Part shown: one piece after another, positions 1-8,481 of the stretch
How the letters are laid out: every line of letters begins with the position of its first letter
Position numbering within the stretch: the first letter of the stretch is position 1
Program-made: the position numbers and the translations under genes
The notes under the pieces: generated by a model
The model's input: the letters and a program-made list of their open reading frames with translations, nothing else
What the model was told of the DNA's origin: nothing
The model's database searches: none
Assembly: GCA_937868765.1 (NCBI GenBank)
Contig: CALMNL010000005.1
Location: 1 to 64,000, forward strand
Direction of reading: 5' to 3'
From: an uncultured Desulfatitalea sp.
Lineage (GTDB): Bacteria > Desulfobacterota > Desulfobacteria > Desulfobacterales > Desulfosarcinaceae
DNA length: 64,000 nt

Positions 1-51
1 ATCGAGATTTCGAAAGCGGCTTAACGGGGTGTACCTTTTTTGTTGACCACA

Positions 52-117
52 TCATTCTTCGGCAAGGTTCAATAATCCAATCTTGTGTTTGATGACGCAT
101 TTGGTACCATTCAGCAT
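52..117 (-). pseudogene. IS481-like transposase, N-terminal remnant
   Basis: An ATG at 117 with an AGGAGG ribosome site opens a 21-codon frame whose product (MLNGTKCVIKHKIG, then LLNLAEE) resembles the start of IS481-family transposases, where the next residues are normally LGNVSKAC. Here the frame ends in TGA immediately after LAEE, and the sequence left of it shows no continuation that I can see. This is a decayed 5' end only. The family call rests on a short motif and is tentative. Confidence 0.5.
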
Positions 118-180
118 GAGGGTTACCTCCTGTGGTTTTGATGTTATTGGTTGGCACCTCCATCAAAACCGGTAACCCTC
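118..180. repeat. Inverted repeat upstream of the IS481-like remnant
   Basis: Outer arms GAGGGTTACC (118-127) and GGTAACCCTC (171-180) and inner arms GGTTTTGATG (134-143) and CATCAAAACC (161-170) form a two-part inverted repeat. It sits directly before the transposase start, so it may be the element's terminal or regulatory region. Confidence 0.55.
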
Positions 181-327
181 ACTTTTTCAAGTGCAGTGTC
201 AGATTAAATCGAAACTAATCCAAATAAATATACAATGCCGTCATAAATAATGCCAATCTGTGGCCCCGCCGGCTCTTCCTATACCGCGGCCAAATTTATT
301 TTCGATTGATTCTTTCTAATCTAAATT

Positions 328-966
328 TCAGGATTGTTGCGCTAAAATACCCCGGTTGAAAATCTCATAAGCAATTGCAATGGTCGATTTCAAATGGTTT
401 TTTTTACCATCTAAAAAATTCTTACTCGTCTCCAATAAGACGATACCGGAAAAAAGAGATCCAAAAATATCTGCTAGTGCGAATGGATTTTTCTTGATCA
501 ACAGGCCGGCATCAACACCCTCCTCGAAAATTTTAGCAATGGCAATGGTTGAGTAACGCGCAAGATTTTTTATCTCATCTAGCAAATCCTCTTGAAGATT
601 TTTTAACGTCTGAATAGACTGCAGATGATACATATTTATGGTAACCATGGGGTCATAATTATATACATCGATCAGTACATTTTTTAGCGCGTCAAGTTGT
701 TGCATCTTACTTAAATTGCCTTGATTAATAATATGAGAGATGCGCATATTAAAATAATGTAGGACTCGCAAGGAAACTGCGGCGTATAACTCTTCCTTGT
801 TATTGAAGTAGAGGTACAACGTACCGAAACCCAGCTCAGCCTCTTTCGCAATATTTTTCATCGTCGCTTTGGTGAAACCTTTTTTATGAAAAACCCTTCT
901 GGCAGCAACGATGATCTGATTTCGCCGTTGTTCCTTTTCTCTTTCTCTGCGATCTTGGATTCCCAT
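328..966 (-). CDS. TetR/AcrR family transcriptional regulator
   Basis: A 212-residue protein with the usual TetR layout: a basic N-terminus, then a helix-turn-helix at about residues 34-60 (MKNIAKEAELGFGTLYLYF), followed by an all-helical ligand domain. Full length for the family. AGGAT lies about 9 bases before the ATG. It is the outermost gene before the acyl-CoA operon at 2273-9603 and is on the same strand, but about 430 bp of degraded sequence lie between it and the next gene. Its target and ligand cannot be deduced. TetR regulators of the FadR type often sit by fatty acid degradation genes, so control of that operon is possible but unproven. Confidence 0.88.
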   Translation of the reverse strand: MGIQDRREREKEQRRNQIIVAARRVFHKKGFTKATMKNIAKEAELGFGTLYLYFNNKEELYAAVSLRVLHYFNMRISHIINQGNLSKMQQLDALKNVLIDVYNYDPMVTINMYHLQSIQTLKNLQEDLLDEIKNLARYSTIAIAKIFEEGVDAGLLIKKNPFALADIFGSLFSGIVLLETSKNFLDGKKNHLKSTIAIAYEIFNRGILAQQS

Positions 967-1401
967 TTTCTATATATCCTAAAAGGCAATCCTACTCTTT
1001 GAATTTACACAATCGAGCAGGCCTTACCAATATCTACTACTGTTAAAGGGGGTTACTTAGTACCATCGAAAAATCGACAGCCTGTTTGATGTAAATGAGA
1101 CCATGTGCTTATAACCACTCGAAATGGCAACCGGCCCAGGCCATTTTGAGTTCTATTTTGGACAGCAGTGTAATCAAGTCTTTGTTAAAATATTCGTAAC
1201 ATGATTCGGTGGTGCTAAAGAGTTGTTAAACTTTATTTCGGAATTGGGAAAATCCCCCTATGCTCGTAGAGTCGGTCATGGCGGCCTCCTTTGATTTAAT
1301 TGAGGCCAATATAGCAACCACTTGTGACAGATACGGTATGACCAATCCAGCTTTTTAATTATTCGGGTTTTGTGGATGAACGCGATTCTTTTTTCCTCAG
1401 T
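967..1401. other. Gene-poor stretch with an orphan gene start
   Basis: No full gene is visible. On the minus strand an ATG at 1279 has a near-perfect AAAGGAGG ribosome site, but the frame ends after 17 codons (stop at 1226-1228; MTDSTSIGGFSQFRNKV). The combination of a good start and an immediate end suggests the 5' tip of a deleted gene. I do not recognise the peptide. Confidence 0.4.
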
Positions 1402-1971
1402 CTATTTTGTAGTTCGGGAAATCATGTCGACCACGGCCTTTCCAATGGACTTAGCCTCGCCAAGGGCCGTGCTCCGCGGCCCTGCGCCCGTCCCCTCTCG
1501 GACCGCTCCTTTCTTTAGACCGTACCCAATGCATCCGCCGACAGTGATCATCTGGTGGACCGCAAACCATGTACACATCAGAGCCAACACTTGTCCGGCA
1601 CCGACCCGTCTTACCGCGACGGCAGCGGCAGCAACCTTCCCGCGCAATTTCCTCTTTTGATAGAGCGCGTAGGTCCGATCCATAATCGCTTTGGCCTGGG
1701 CGCTGACATTGATAAAGTACACCGGCGTACCGAAAATAATCCCATCGGAAGCTTCGAGTCTTTGATAGATTTCCTGCATGTCGTCCTCAATCACACATTG
1801 CCCATCATCGGAGCAACCGTCGCAGGCGTTGCACGGAAGGATCTGCTTGTCGGCCACCCGCACCAATTCGGTTTGGGCCCCCTTATCCCTGGCGGCGGCC
1901 AAAGCCTCCTCGACCAGTATTTCGGTGTTCCCCCCTGTTCGAGGACTGCATACCAGACCTATAATTTTCAT
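1402..1971 (-). CDS. Iron-sulfur flavoprotein / NADPH-dependent FMN reductase family
   Basis: A 189-residue flavodoxin-fold protein. The N-terminus has the FMN phosphate loop SPRTGGNTE (about 9-17), and residues 47-59 carry C-x2-C-x2-C-x5-C, matching the C-x2-C-x2-C-x4-7-C motif of archaeal-type iron-sulfur flavoproteins. GTPVYFINVSAQAKAIMDR fits the FMN isoalloxazine loop. Such proteins move electrons from ferredoxin or NAD(P)H to small acceptors or quinones. AAGGAAAAT precedes the ATG. It lies downstream of the acyl-CoA operon on the same strand, separated by about 300 bp containing a duplicated gene fragment, so co-transcription is uncertain. Confidence 0.85.
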   Translation of the reverse strand: MKIIGLVCSPRTGGNTEILVEEALAAARDKGAQTELVRVADKQILPCNACDGCSDDGQCVIEDDMQEIYQRLEASDGIIFGTPVYFINVSAQAKAIMDRTYALYQKRKLRGKVAAAAVAVRRVGAGQVLALMCTWFAVHQMITVGGCIGYGLKKGAVREGTGAGPRSTALGEAKSIGKAVVDMISRTTK

Positions 1972-2140
1972 CGATATTTTCCTTTTGTGAAAATTAGAAA
2001 TCGTTCAACCGAGATTGGCCACTCTGCCATATTGATCATTGGGCTGTTCTTTAATCTTAAAGTGGGATCTTAATTTTCAAATATCATATCGTTCCACTGC
2101 TGTCCAAAACCTATGAATGGCAGTAGAAGTCTGACAGGTT

Positions 2141-2225
2141 GAAGATTTCTTTGCCACCCGCATCTTTCAGGTTCAGGGCAATGCTCTTTTTCCCACTGTT
2201 AAGCAAACCAAAGAGCGGAAAAGGA
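2141..2225 (-). pseudogene. Duplicated fragment of the CoA-transferase gene
   Basis: These 85 bases repeat positions 9361-9445, inside the CoA-transferase gene, with only three differences that I can count. The frame reads PFPLFGLLNSGKKSIALN as in the parent gene and then runs into unrelated sequence and a stop. It lies just beyond the 3' end of the operon whose first gene is the intact copy. Confidence 0.9.
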
Positions 2226-2272
2226 TCATTTTGTGACGTCAACTCTCCACTTTCTTATTGGTTCTGTTTTGA

Positions 2273-3439
2273 TTACTTGACCAGTATGTGAACCCCTGCG
2301 ACAACAGGGGATGCGATTCCTGATAGGACACCACCGAGCATTTGCGCCATCCCGACTTTCGCTCCTTTAACCTGATTAGGAGCTTCTCCCCAAAGTTGGC
2401 GCGCAATGTCAATCACTACACGGACTCCTGATGCTCCCAGGGGGTGACCCATGGAGAGCAATCCTCCGCTAGGGTTTACCGGGCAGCGCCCACCCATCGC
2501 TACTGCACCGGAACGCGCCAGTGAAACTCCTTCCCCAGCGTCGCAGAGACCAAGCATCTCGTAGGCCGACAACTCCTCCCCTGAGAAGGCATCGTGCATT
2601 TCGACCACATTGATATCCTTTCGGGGGTTTACACCGGCCATTTCACATGCATCTATCACACCCATAATATTGGCCTCCAGCGCCAGAGGGTCGAAGGAGG
2701 AGTCATGCGCGCCGCTGACGGAAATGACCGACCCTCCGATTTTGACCGGCGCACGATGTGCTTTCTTGTTATTTTTTTTGAAATATTCCTCTGAGCAAAG
2801 GATAACAGCAGCGGCTCCATCGCTTTGCGGGCAGCACTGCAACACCGTAATCGGATCGGCAATCATCGGGGATTTCATGATTTCTTGAAAGGAAACTTCC
2901 TTTTTATACTGAGAATACGGATTGGTCATGCCGTTTTTGTGATTTTTGATGGAGGGATAGCAAATATCTTCGAGTGTCGCACCGCGTTCCTGGATCAAGC
3001 GATTGCATAACATAGAAAAAAATGAGGGCATGGTCAGCCCTGATTTTGCGTCCAAGTCGCCTTCGATGCCGATCAATCCTTTGCCAAATTTTTTGTTATA
3101 AGCGGATAGGGACTCGACACCCAAGGCGAGACCCACATCGCAGCCACCTAGGGCGATTTCGCGGAACAGCAGATGTACCGCACTGGAGCCGCTGGCACAG
3201 GCATTTTCAACAGTATACATGGGGATCCGCCCGATACCCAAGCGAATCAGTGATGATTCAACAACCGTCGGCGGACTGTATATGCATCCGCAAAAAGCCG
3301 TTTGAAATTCTTTTGGAGAGATGCCGGCATCTCTGACGGAGGCCAGGGTCGCGGCAGCCGCTAAATCATTAACTGTCATGTCTGCATGCCTGCCAAAAAC
3401 AGTTTGTCCGATTCCAAGAACATATACGCTTCGCATCAT
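2273..3439 (-). CDS. Thiolase family protein (SCP2-type acyl-CoA thiolase)
   Basis: A 388-residue thiolase expected to cleave a 3-ketoacyl-CoA to acetyl-CoA (or another short acyl-CoA) plus a shortened acyl-CoA in the cytoplasm. The nucleophilic Cys is about residue 81 in VENACASGSSA; EMHDAFSGEELSAYE and the C-terminal GHPLGASG supply the conserved His-containing loops. The start overlaps the end of the DUF35 gene by four bases (ATGA), and GGAGGTG lies before it, so the two are translationally coupled. Thiolase-DUF35 pairs of this type form complexes in archaea and bacteria, the zinc ribbon protein acting as acyl carrier or scaffold. Last gene of the operon. Confidence 0.92.
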   Translation of the reverse strand: MMRSVYVLGIGQTVFGRHADMTVNDLAAAATLASVRDAGISPKEFQTAFCGCIYSPPTVVESSLIRLGIGRIPMYTVENACASGSSAVHLLFREIALGGCDVGLALGVESLSAYNKKFGKGLIGIEGDLDAKSGLTMPSFFSMLCNRLIQERGATLEDICYPSIKNHKNGMTNPYSQYKKEVSFQEIMKSPMIADPITVLQCCPQSDGAAAVILCSEEYFKKNNKKAHRAPVKIGGSVISVSGAHDSSFDPLALEANIMGVIDACEMAGVNPRKDINVVEMHDAFSGEELSAYEMLGLCDAGEGVSLARSGAVAMGGRCPVNPSGGLLSMGHPLGASGVRVVIDIARQLWGEAPNQVKGAKVGMAQMLGGVLSGIASPVVAGVHILVK

Positions 3440-3846
3440 TCCGCACCTCCGACATCCGTCTTAATAGGCTCATAGTAATAGCCCATGACCTCTGTTCCAT
3501 CCTTTTCGGTCCAAAGGACGCCTGTTTTCATGGTCATCAGAATGCCGGTTTTGATCTCATCGGGGGCGGCATGAATCTGACCAAATATGCGGGTACCTTC
3601 GGGGAGGTCTATGAAACCCGCGACAATCGGTGGTTTATAGGGTCCGACTGGAACTCTGGTAATTGAAAAAGAAAACAAAGTACCCGTTCGGCTGAGAGAC
3701 ACCATTTCGCCGTTTTCGGATGAACAGAACGGGCAAAGCTCGGTCACGGGAAAAGAAGTTTTTCCGCAGGAACTGCACTTTCGGCCGATCTGTACCCAAC
3801 GACCGTTTCTTTCTTCCATCACGCCAGGGTGAAATATAATGGTCAT
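3436..3846 (-). CDS. DUF35 / Zn-ribbon OB-fold protein
   Basis: A 136-residue partner of the thiolase. The N-terminal part has a rubredoxin-like zinc ribbon, CSSCGKTSFPVTELCPFC (C-x2-C ... C-x2-C), followed by an OB-fold region (GTLFSFSITRVPVGPYKPP). I chose the ATG at 3846 because GGAGG lies at the right distance; an ATG five codons upstream (3861) is possible but its ribosome site is poor. It overlaps the thiolase start by four bases. Such proteins bind CoA-linked intermediates and bring the upstream enzyme and thiolase together. Confidence 0.9.
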   Translation of the reverse strand: MTIIFHPGVMEERNGRWVQIGRKCSSCGKTSFPVTELCPFCSSENGEMVSLSRTGTLFSFSITRVPVGPYKPPIVAGFIDLPEGTRIFGQIHAAPDEIKTGILMTMKTGVLWTEKDGTEVMGYYYEPIKTDVGGAE

Positions 3847-3867
3847 TCGATTCGCCTCCATATTTCA

Positions 3868-4650
3868 TCATTTTCCTTTAAATGCGGCTTGCCTTTTTTC
3901 CACAAAGGCGCTCATTCCTTCTTTTTGATCTTCGGTGGAAAAAAGAATTTCAAAGCAGCGCATTTCATATGAAAGAGCGCTTCTAAGGTCCATATTTATA
4001 CCCTGATTAATTGCTGATTTGAGCATTTTTAGGGCAAAAGCAGGACGCTCAACGAATTTCTGAGCTAATTTTTTTGCTTCCGGAAGCAGTTGCTCAACGG
4101 AGGTGACCTTATTCACCAATCCAATTCGAAAGGCCTCAACAGCATCTATCGGATCGCCGGAATATAGCAGTTCCTTTGCCCGCCCGATTCCCACAAGACG
4201 AGGTAAGCGTTGTGTCCCACCTCCTGCGGGGATCACCCCAATTTTGATTTCCGGCTGGCCGAAGAGGGCGTTTTCGGCGGCAATTCTGATATCGCACGCT
4301 AATGAAAGCTCGCACCCTCCGCCCAAAGCCGGTCCACAGACGGCAGCAATGGTCGGTTTATTTAAATTCTCTATTTTGCTGAACATGACTTCGCTGGTAC
4401 GAAAAAATGCATGAACAGCCACTGGTGAATTCAAGCCTTTGATCTCTTTAATGTCGGCACCGGCCCCAAATAGCCTTTCATTGCCAGTGATGATAACCGC
4501 GCCAATGCTCTCATCCGCGGCAATCACGTCCATGACCTGACCAATTTCATTGATCATTTTTTGATTAAGAGCATTCAACCTGTCCGGCCGGTTAAGTCTT
4601 ATAAAGGCAATATTGTTGACTGTTTCAAACAAAATAGTTTCAAAATTCAT
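3868..4650 (-). CDS. Enoyl-CoA hydratase/isomerase family protein
   Basis: A 260-residue crotonase-fold enzyme of normal length that hydrates a trans-2-enoyl-CoA to 3-hydroxyacyl-CoA. The oxyanion-hole region (GADIKEI; CGPALGGGCELSLACDI) and both Glu-containing segments (GGGCELSLA; GQPEIKIGVIPAGGGTQRL) are intact, so a true hydratase is favoured over a dehalogenase or isomerase relative. ATG 4650 has GAGGTG in front; a GTG three codons upstream is the alternative. It supplies step two of the beta-oxidation-like sequence between the acyl-CoA dehydrogenase and the SDR. Confidence 0.92.
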   Translation of the reverse strand: MNFETILFETVNNIAFIRLNRPDRLNALNQKMINEIGQVMDVIAADESIGAVIITGNERLFGAGADIKEIKGLNSPVAVHAFFRTSEVMFSKIENLNKPTIAAVCGPALGGGCELSLACDIRIAAENALFGQPEIKIGVIPAGGGTQRLPRLVGIGRAKELLYSGDPIDAVEAFRIGLVNKVTSVEQLLPEAKKLAQKFVERPAFALKMLKSAINQGINMDLRSALSYEMRCFEILFSTEDQKEGMSAFVEKRQAAFKGK

Positions 4651-4688
4651 TCTGAACACCTCTCTGTAGAACCGATATGAATGGGAGT

Positions 4689-5456
4689 TTACTTGGCTGC
4701 CATTCGCAATGAACCATCCAACCGGATCGTTTCTCCATTCAACATTGGGTTGTCGACGATGTGCTTAGCTAACAAGGCATATTCTCTTGGTAGGCCTAAC
4801 CGTTTCGGGAAGGGAACCATTCTCCCCAAGGCGGTTCTGACTTCCTGCTTCAAGCCTGCCAGCATGGGGGTGTCGAAAAGGCCGGGGGCAATGGTATTGA
4901 CCCGAATTCCATATTCAGCGAATTCGCGTGCGATCGGCAGGGTCATCCCGACTACGGCGGCCTTTGAAGAACTGTAGGCGGCCTGACCGATCTGCCCATC
5001 AAACGCCGCTGCCGAAGCGGTATTGATGACAACACCTCTTTCGCCGTCCTCTTGGGGTTCGTTCAAGAGCATTTTGGCCGCCGCCCGGGCGACCACGATC
5101 ATTGTCCCCACGAGGTTGATATCGATCACTTTTCTGAAGCTGGAGATTGAGAGCGGACCGTTTTTGCCAATCACTTTGGCCGGTGTTCCGGTGCCGGCAC
5201 AATTGATGGCGATGTGAATCGCACCAAATTTTTCCATCGTGAGATTCAGGGCGTTTTCAACCTCATTTTCGTCCGTAACATCGGTTTTGCAGAAGATGGC
5301 ATCTTTGCCGAGTTCATTTGCCAGCCTGTTCCCGTTATCCTCGGAAAGATCCAGGAGCGCCGCTTTAGAACCGTTTTCCACAAACATCCGTGCGCAAGCC
5401 TCGCCGAGTCCGGATGCGCCCCCCGTGATGACGACCACTTTATTTGCGAGCATCAT
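4689..5456 (-). CDS. SDR family 3-hydroxyacyl-CoA dehydrogenase (type II-like)
   Basis: A 255-residue classical short-chain dehydrogenase with the NAD loop TGGASGLG, the NCAG segment and the catalytic YSSSKAA (Tyr-x3-Lys). It resembles type II (HSD17B10-like) 3-hydroxyacyl-CoA dehydrogenases, including the C-terminal LARMVPFPKRLG type segment (here LGRMVPFPKRLG), and would oxidise a 3-hydroxyacyl-CoA to the ketoacyl-CoA. GGGAGG lies nine bases before ATG 5456. The enzyme fits between hydratase and thiolase in the encoded pathway, so no separate FadB-type dehydrogenase is needed. Confidence 0.92.
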   Translation of the reverse strand: MMLANKVVVITGGASGLGEACARMFVENGSKAALLDLSEDNGNRLANELGKDAIFCKTDVTDENEVENALNLTMEKFGAIHIAINCAGTGTPAKVIGKNGPLSISSFRKVIDINLVGTMIVVARAAAKMLLNEPQEDGERGVVINTASAAAFDGQIGQAAYSSSKAAVVGMTLPIAREFAEYGIRVNTIAPGLFDTPMLAGLKQEVRTALGRMVPFPKRLGLPREYALLAKHIVDNPMLNGETIRLDGSLRMAAK

Positions 5457-5470
5457 TTGCAATTTCCTCC

Positions 5471-6628
5471 CTATTTGTTGTTTTTTCCGGCGAGTATCCT
5501 TCCAATGATCAGGCGCTGGATCTCAGAGGTGCCTTCGACGATCTGAAGGATTTTAACTCCTTTGTAGTAGCGCGAAATCGGATATTCTTCCATCAGGCCA
5601 TTTCCACCGTGAATCTCAAGTGCGTCGCTGGCCACTTTTTCTGCAATTTCCGATGCGAAAAGTTTTGCTGCGGATGCTTCAAAGCCGTATGGTCTGCCCT
5701 GGTCCTTGAGCCATGCGGCTTTAAGGTATTGGTTTCTGGCCAGTTCGATCGACACAGCCATGTCGGCCAGCTTGAACTGGATCGCCTGAAAATCGAAAAT
5801 TGGGCGCCCGAACTGCTTCCTCTCTTGAGCGTATTTTAGAGCTTCATTCAGGCAGGCTTGTGCCACACCCACGGCAATGGCTGCAATGCTGATGCGTCCG
5901 GTCTCCAGAACAGCTAAATGCTGTGCAAACCCCCTTTTGGGATCCCCAAGCAAATTATCTTCCGGCACGCGGCAATCGGACAAAATGACTTCATGAGTAG
6001 CAGAACTGTTCCAGGCCATTTTTCTATATCGTTCCCCCAGGTTAAAACCTGGTGAGTTTTTGGGAACAATGAAAGTCGAAATGGTATCCGCTCTTTCTCC
6101 TTCTTTGACCCGGGCCGCCACGATAATCATGGAAGCATTCTCAAGACCGATATTGGTTATAAACTGTTTTGTGCCATTGAGCACCCATTCACCATTTTTT
6201 AATTCGGCGGTGGCTTGAAGTGCCCCGGCATCGGAGCCCGAGTTCGGTTCCGTTAAACCAAAGGCCCCAATTTCTTTTCCCTGTGCCAAGGGAATTAGCC
6301 ATTGTTGTTTTTGCTTTTCTGTGCCGAAAACCGCAATTTCTTGGGCAACTACGCTTGTCGTGACATCAAGAAGGCCGCCTAAGGCGCCATCAACCCGTGA
6401 AATTTCTTCAATACACAAGTGCATCGAAACCCAATCTCCGCCTGTACCCCCGTAAGCTTCAGGAAACGGAATGCCCATGAAGCCAAGTTTACCCATTTTT
6501 TTGATGATATCGTAGGGGTAGGCGCCTGTTCTATCGATCTCCTCGGCGATGGGGGCGATTTCCTTCTGGGCAAACCGGCGTACTTCCCTACGAATCATCT
6601 CTTGTTCCGTTGTGAAATCGAAATTCAT
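5471..6628 (-). CDS. Acyl-CoA dehydrogenase
   Basis: A 385-residue FAD enzyme, full length. Key segments: FGLTEPNSGSDAGA (FAD/substrate loop), QFGRPIFDFQAIQFKLADM, and IVEGTSEIQRLIIGR near the C-terminus, whose Glu is the catalytic base in the short-chain/butyryl-CoA type. It introduces the double bond in the acyl-CoA made by the ligase or CoA-transferase, with electrons probably leaving through ETF, which is not encoded here. ATG 6628 is chosen for its GAGGAG site; the upstream ATG at 6643 lacks one. The stop lies 14 bases from the SDR start. Confidence 0.94.
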   Translation of the reverse strand: MNFDFTTEQEMIRREVRRFAQKEIAPIAEEIDRTGAYPYDIIKKMGKLGFMGIPFPEAYGGTGGDWVSMHLCIEEISRVDGALGGLLDVTTSVVAQEIAVFGTEKQKQQWLIPLAQGKEIGAFGLTEPNSGSDAGALQATAELKNGEWVLNGTKQFITNIGLENASMIIVAARVKEGERADTISTFIVPKNSPGFNLGERYRKMAWNSSATHEVILSDCRVPEDNLLGDPKRGFAQHLAVLETGRISIAAIAVGVAQACLNEALKYAQERKQFGRPIFDFQAIQFKLADMAVSIELARNQYLKAAWLKDQGRPYGFEASAAKLFASEIAEKVASDALEIHGGNGLMEEYPISRYYKGVKILQIVEGTSEIQRLIIGRILAGKNNK

Positions 6629-6718
6629 TACAGATCTCCTCATAATGGGCCATTTAAAAATTATTTTGCGTTTTGCAAGTAGCTTTTTTTGAATTGAAAA
6701 AAGTTAACGCTTGTAGAC

Positions 6719-8380
6719 TTAATTTATGAAGAAGTCTGCGTGTTGTGAGCGAAGGGTTTTTTTATCCAACTTGCCTACGCTGGTTTTAGGGAGTTGCTTC
6801 ACAAAAACCACCTCGTCCGGAAGCTGCCATTTTGCAAACTGCTCGCCAATAGAATCTAAGATGTCCTGCTTGCTGATTTTGCCCTCAGCATTCTCTCGTA
6901 AAACAACAAAGGCCACAGGGCGTTCCTGCCATTTTGGATGGGCAAGGCCGACGACACAAGCCTCTTTGACACCCACATGACCCATGATAGCGTTTTCAAG
7001 ATCAATGGAGGAAATCCATTCTCCGCCACTTTTGATGACGTCCTTGATCCTGTCTGTGATTTTAACATAACCATATTTGTCGATGGTCCCTGCATCACCG
7101 CTTTTCCAAAAGCCATCCTCAAAACACTCTTCGGTTCGGGGATCATTGTAATAACTGGCCGTTATCCAGGGACCCCTGACAAGCAGTTCTCCAACCGTTT
7201 CTCCGTCGGGCGGGACTTGATTCCCATCTGGGCCAACTATTTTCAGATCAAGTCCCGGAACCAAAAGACCTTGTTTTTTTTGATTGTTCCACTGTTGTTC
7301 CATGGACCAGCCCTTGATTGTCGATTTAAAGGAATTTACCAAAACGAGAGGAGTCGTTTCTGTTGCGCCATAAGCGTGAACAATTTCCGCTTTTCCAAGT
7401 TCCCAGTACCCCCGCATCATCGACAGGGGCGGTTCCGTAGCACCGGAAACCATGCGTAACCCTGTAAAATCAGGTTTTTTGGGTAAGGTGCGAATGTAAT
7501 CAAGCATGGGCAAAAAGATTGCGGGCGCACCACTACTGAACGTCACCTTTTCCGAGATCATCAGGTCCACAAGGATGTCCGTGGTTTCCATAGTGTAGCG
7601 TCCTGGAAAGACTAGTTTTGCCCCGACCATGGGAGCGGATAGCCAGACGCCCCATCCTTGACCATGAAACATCGGAACTATCTGCATGATCGTATCCTTC
7701 AGGCAGAGTCTCTGCGACATTACCATCATCATGGTGTGCAGATAGATGTTTCTGTGAGAATAATAAACACCCTTCGGTTTTCCTGTTGTTCCCGAAGTAT
7801 AGCAGGCACTGTATGCGGATTTTTCATTTACCATGGGCCATTCGAAATTAGAATCTTCCTTTTCCAGAATTCTTTCGTAACTCAAAACGGGATGAAGGTT
7901 GGTTTTAATCTCATCTAAATTTTTTTCAGTAATAACCACAAAGCCCTTTACTGTCGGAATTTTGTCGGAAATGGACTCCATAAGCGGTAAAAGCGAGTCG
8001 CCCACGAACACAAATTTTGCTTCGCTGTGATTGATGACATAAGCCAAATCTACAGGCGAAAGACGCAGGTTCAGTTGGAGCACTACGGCCCCTATCCCTG
8101 AAATCGCGAAATACAGTTCAAAGTGATGATGTGTGTTCCATTCCATCACGCCTATGCGATCCCCCGGTTTTACGCCGAGACGGATAAGTGCATTCGCCAT
8201 TTTCTTTATTCTCTCGTGGGCCTCTTTGTAATTGTAGCGGAAAAGCTTACCGTCTATTTGACGGGAAACCACCTCTACCTCTGGGAAGGTACTTGCCGCA
8301 TATTTTATTATAGTCGAAGTATTGAGCTGGTAATTGTCACCTGACGTTGATGCCATGCCGTTGATGATTGAATAGGTCAT
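6719..8380 (-). CDS. AMP-dependent acyl-CoA synthetase (medium/long-chain type)
   Basis: A 553-residue ANL-superfamily ligase that activates a carboxylic acid to its CoA ester through an acyl-adenylate. Visible motifs: the P-loop YTSGTTGKPKGVYYSHRN, the A5 motif VHAYGATETTPL, the hinge KITDRIKDVIKSGGEWIS and the C-terminal catalytic lysine segment KTSVGKLDKKTLR. The GEWIS hinge is typical of the medium-chain/long-chain FadD-like subgroup (compare AlkK). A strong GGAGG precedes the ATG. With the neighbouring CoA-transferase it gives the operon two ways to load CoA. Substrate chain length or ring structure cannot be read from sequence. Confidence 0.93.
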   Translation of the reverse strand: MTYSIINGMASTSGDNYQLNTSTIIKYAASTFPEVEVVSRQIDGKLFRYNYKEAHERIKKMANALIRLGVKPGDRIGVMEWNTHHHFELYFAISGIGAVVLQLNLRLSPVDLAYVINHSEAKFVFVGDSLLPLMESISDKIPTVKGFVVITEKNLDEIKTNLHPVLSYERILEKEDSNFEWPMVNEKSAYSACYTSGTTGKPKGVYYSHRNIYLHTMMMVMSQRLCLKDTIMQIVPMFHGQGWGVWLSAPMVGAKLVFPGRYTMETTDILVDLMISEKVTFSSGAPAIFLPMLDYIRTLPKKPDFTGLRMVSGATEPPLSMMRGYWELGKAEIVHAYGATETTPLVLVNSFKSTIKGWSMEQQWNNQKKQGLLVPGLDLKIVGPDGNQVPPDGETVGELLVRGPWITASYYNDPRTEECFEDGFWKSGDAGTIDKYGYVKITDRIKDVIKSGGEWISSIDLENAIMGHVGVKEACVVGLAHPKWQERPVAFVVLRENAEGKISKQDILDSIGEQFAKWQLPDEVVFVKQLPKTSVGKLDKKTLRSQHADFFIN

Positions 8381-8481
8381 TTTTTGCCTCCTTTTTAAAG
8401 CTCTGCGTCAATGTTAATAGAAGTTCCCCCATGCGTTAAATGGCCGCTCGTCGTAGAACGGTTCGTCATTTTGAATCAGCT

